Of a stretch of 64,000 nucleotides of DNA, positions 63,388 to 64,000 are shown one piece after another; the first letter of the stretch is position 1; each line of letters opens with the position of its first letter. Origin of the DNA: Caballeronia sordidicola. GTDB taxonomy: Bacteria > Pseudomonadota > Gammaproteobacteria > Burkholderiales > Burkholderiaceae. The notes below the pieces were generated by a model. It searched no databases and was not told where the DNA came from. It saw nothing but the letters and a program-made list of their open reading frames with translations. Location of the stretch: assembly GCF_001544455.2 (NCBI RefSeq), contig NZ_FCOC02000006.1, positions 1 to 64,000 of the forward strand, given 5' to 3'. The position numbers and the translations under genes were made by a program.

Positions 63388-64000
63388 ATGGCACTTTCGC
63401 CCGATGTGAATGCTGCGATCCGTTCAGTCGATGCCTGGGCAACTGCACAGATCGACTGCGAAGCCGCGCTGACGCCGGTCATGTCGCCGATGCATCGAGG
63501 TGTATCGAGCGAGTGCTTTCGCCTGGGTATCGATGGCGCGCCGCCGTCGTTCTTCGTCAAGATTGCGCACCACGATCTGGCCGAGGCGGTGGACGTTGGC
63601 GCGTCGTATCGCGCGGCGGCGGCCGTGGCCATAATCGGTCTTACGGCGACCCCGCGTCATCTGAGTGAATCGTTCGGATTAACCGCGTTCGATCTGCTCG
63701 ACGACACCTGGCGCACCGCACATCTCGACGATCTTGCCGTGCCCGTGACCCTCGAAAAGCTGCTCGCGGCTAAGCGCGCAATCCATGCGCTCCCTCCGTT
63801 CGAACGTGATTCGAACGTGTTCGATCGCATCGGGCGACTCGCCGCATCCATGACACTGACGGCCGACATCGCGGCACTGGTCGCGACCGCGTCGCGCATG
63901 AGCGCTGCAATCAACGCGTCGGGTATCGATACACGCCCATGTCATGCGGACGGCGTGACATCGAACGTGATGCTGCATGGCGATGACCCGAATGGCGCGC
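63388..64000 (+). CDS. phosphotransferase (APH/choline-kinase-like), partial
   Basis: The frame starts at ATG 63388 with GAGGGGAG upstream, 4 bp after the previous stop, and runs off the window. The N-lobe has CFRLGIDGAPPSFFVKIAHH, with an ATP-binding lysine, and the C-lobe shows CHADGVTSNVML in the place of the HxDxxxxN catalytic loop (here HADGVTSN). This suggests a small-molecule kinase of the aminoglycoside/choline-kinase fold. The substrate is unknown; the DeoR regulator may sense its product. Confidence 0.75.
   Translation, partial: MALSPDVNAAIRSVDAWATAQIDCEAALTPVMSPMHRGVSSECFRLGIDGAPPSFFVKIAHHDLAEAVDVGASYRAAAAVAIIGLTATPRHLSESFGLTAFDLLDDTWRTAHLDDLAVPVTLEKLLAAKRAIHALPPFERDSNVFDRIGRLAASMTLTADIAALVATASRMSAAINASGIDTRPCHADGVTSNVMLHGDDPNGA

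Overview
The window looks like a chromosomal stretch of a Burkholderiales bacterium, most likely of the Paraburkholderia/Caballeronia/Burkholderia group. This is inferred from the high GC content, the type VI secretion (T6SS) gene order, a Burkholderia-style porin and the density of LysR regulators. It cannot be fixed to a species by eye.

1-8614 is a T6SS effector island. It starts with the 3' end of a vgrG, followed by an unrecognised 695-residue protein, a formylglycine-generating-enzyme-like secreted protein and a membrane protein with two DUF3592-like halves. Next comes a tightly overlapping toxin module: PAAR protein, DUF4123 adaptor, small helper, Tox-REase-5 nuclease, then two Imm52-type immunity genes and the decayed tail of a third.

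8957-30823 is a complete T6SS structural locus. tssL, tssK and tssJ lie on the minus strand. tagM, tssB, tssC, hcp, tssE, tssF, tssG, clpV and tssA lie on the plus strand behind a good sigma-70-like promoter. tagN, tagF, tssM and a TagX-like peptidase lie on the minus strand, and a membrane-anchored protein closes the locus. No Fha, PpkA or PppA gene is present in the window.

30824-36794 is a decaying, gene-poor hotspot. It holds a small lipoprotein, a broken LysR gene, a frameshifted CPBP protease, a GNAT tail, an internally deleted IS110 transposase and an intact IS110-family element whose leader folds into several hairpins (candidate bridge RNA).

36795-46187 is accessory: a ketopantoate reductase-like gene, an MFS exporter with divergent LysR regulator, an M56 peptidase remnant, a serine hydrolase, an SDR, a 5'-truncated 2-hydroxyacid dehydrogenase and a DUF2889 gene. 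A porin with a clear terminator follows, and then an orphan plus-strand terminator suggests a small RNA.

48059-54948 is a catabolic unit on the minus strand: two carboxylate transporters, a PF04909 hydrolase, a class III CoA-transferase and a CitE-like lyase, with a divergent LysR regulator. Together they suggest uptake of an organic acid or lactone, CoA activation and C-C cleavage.

55133-64000 is a plus-strand operon: a five-gene urea/amide-type ABC importer, an amidase, a DeoR regulator, an M20 amidohydrolase/carbamoylase and a partial small-molecule kinase-like gene. It probably scavenges a nitrogen compound carrying amide bonds.
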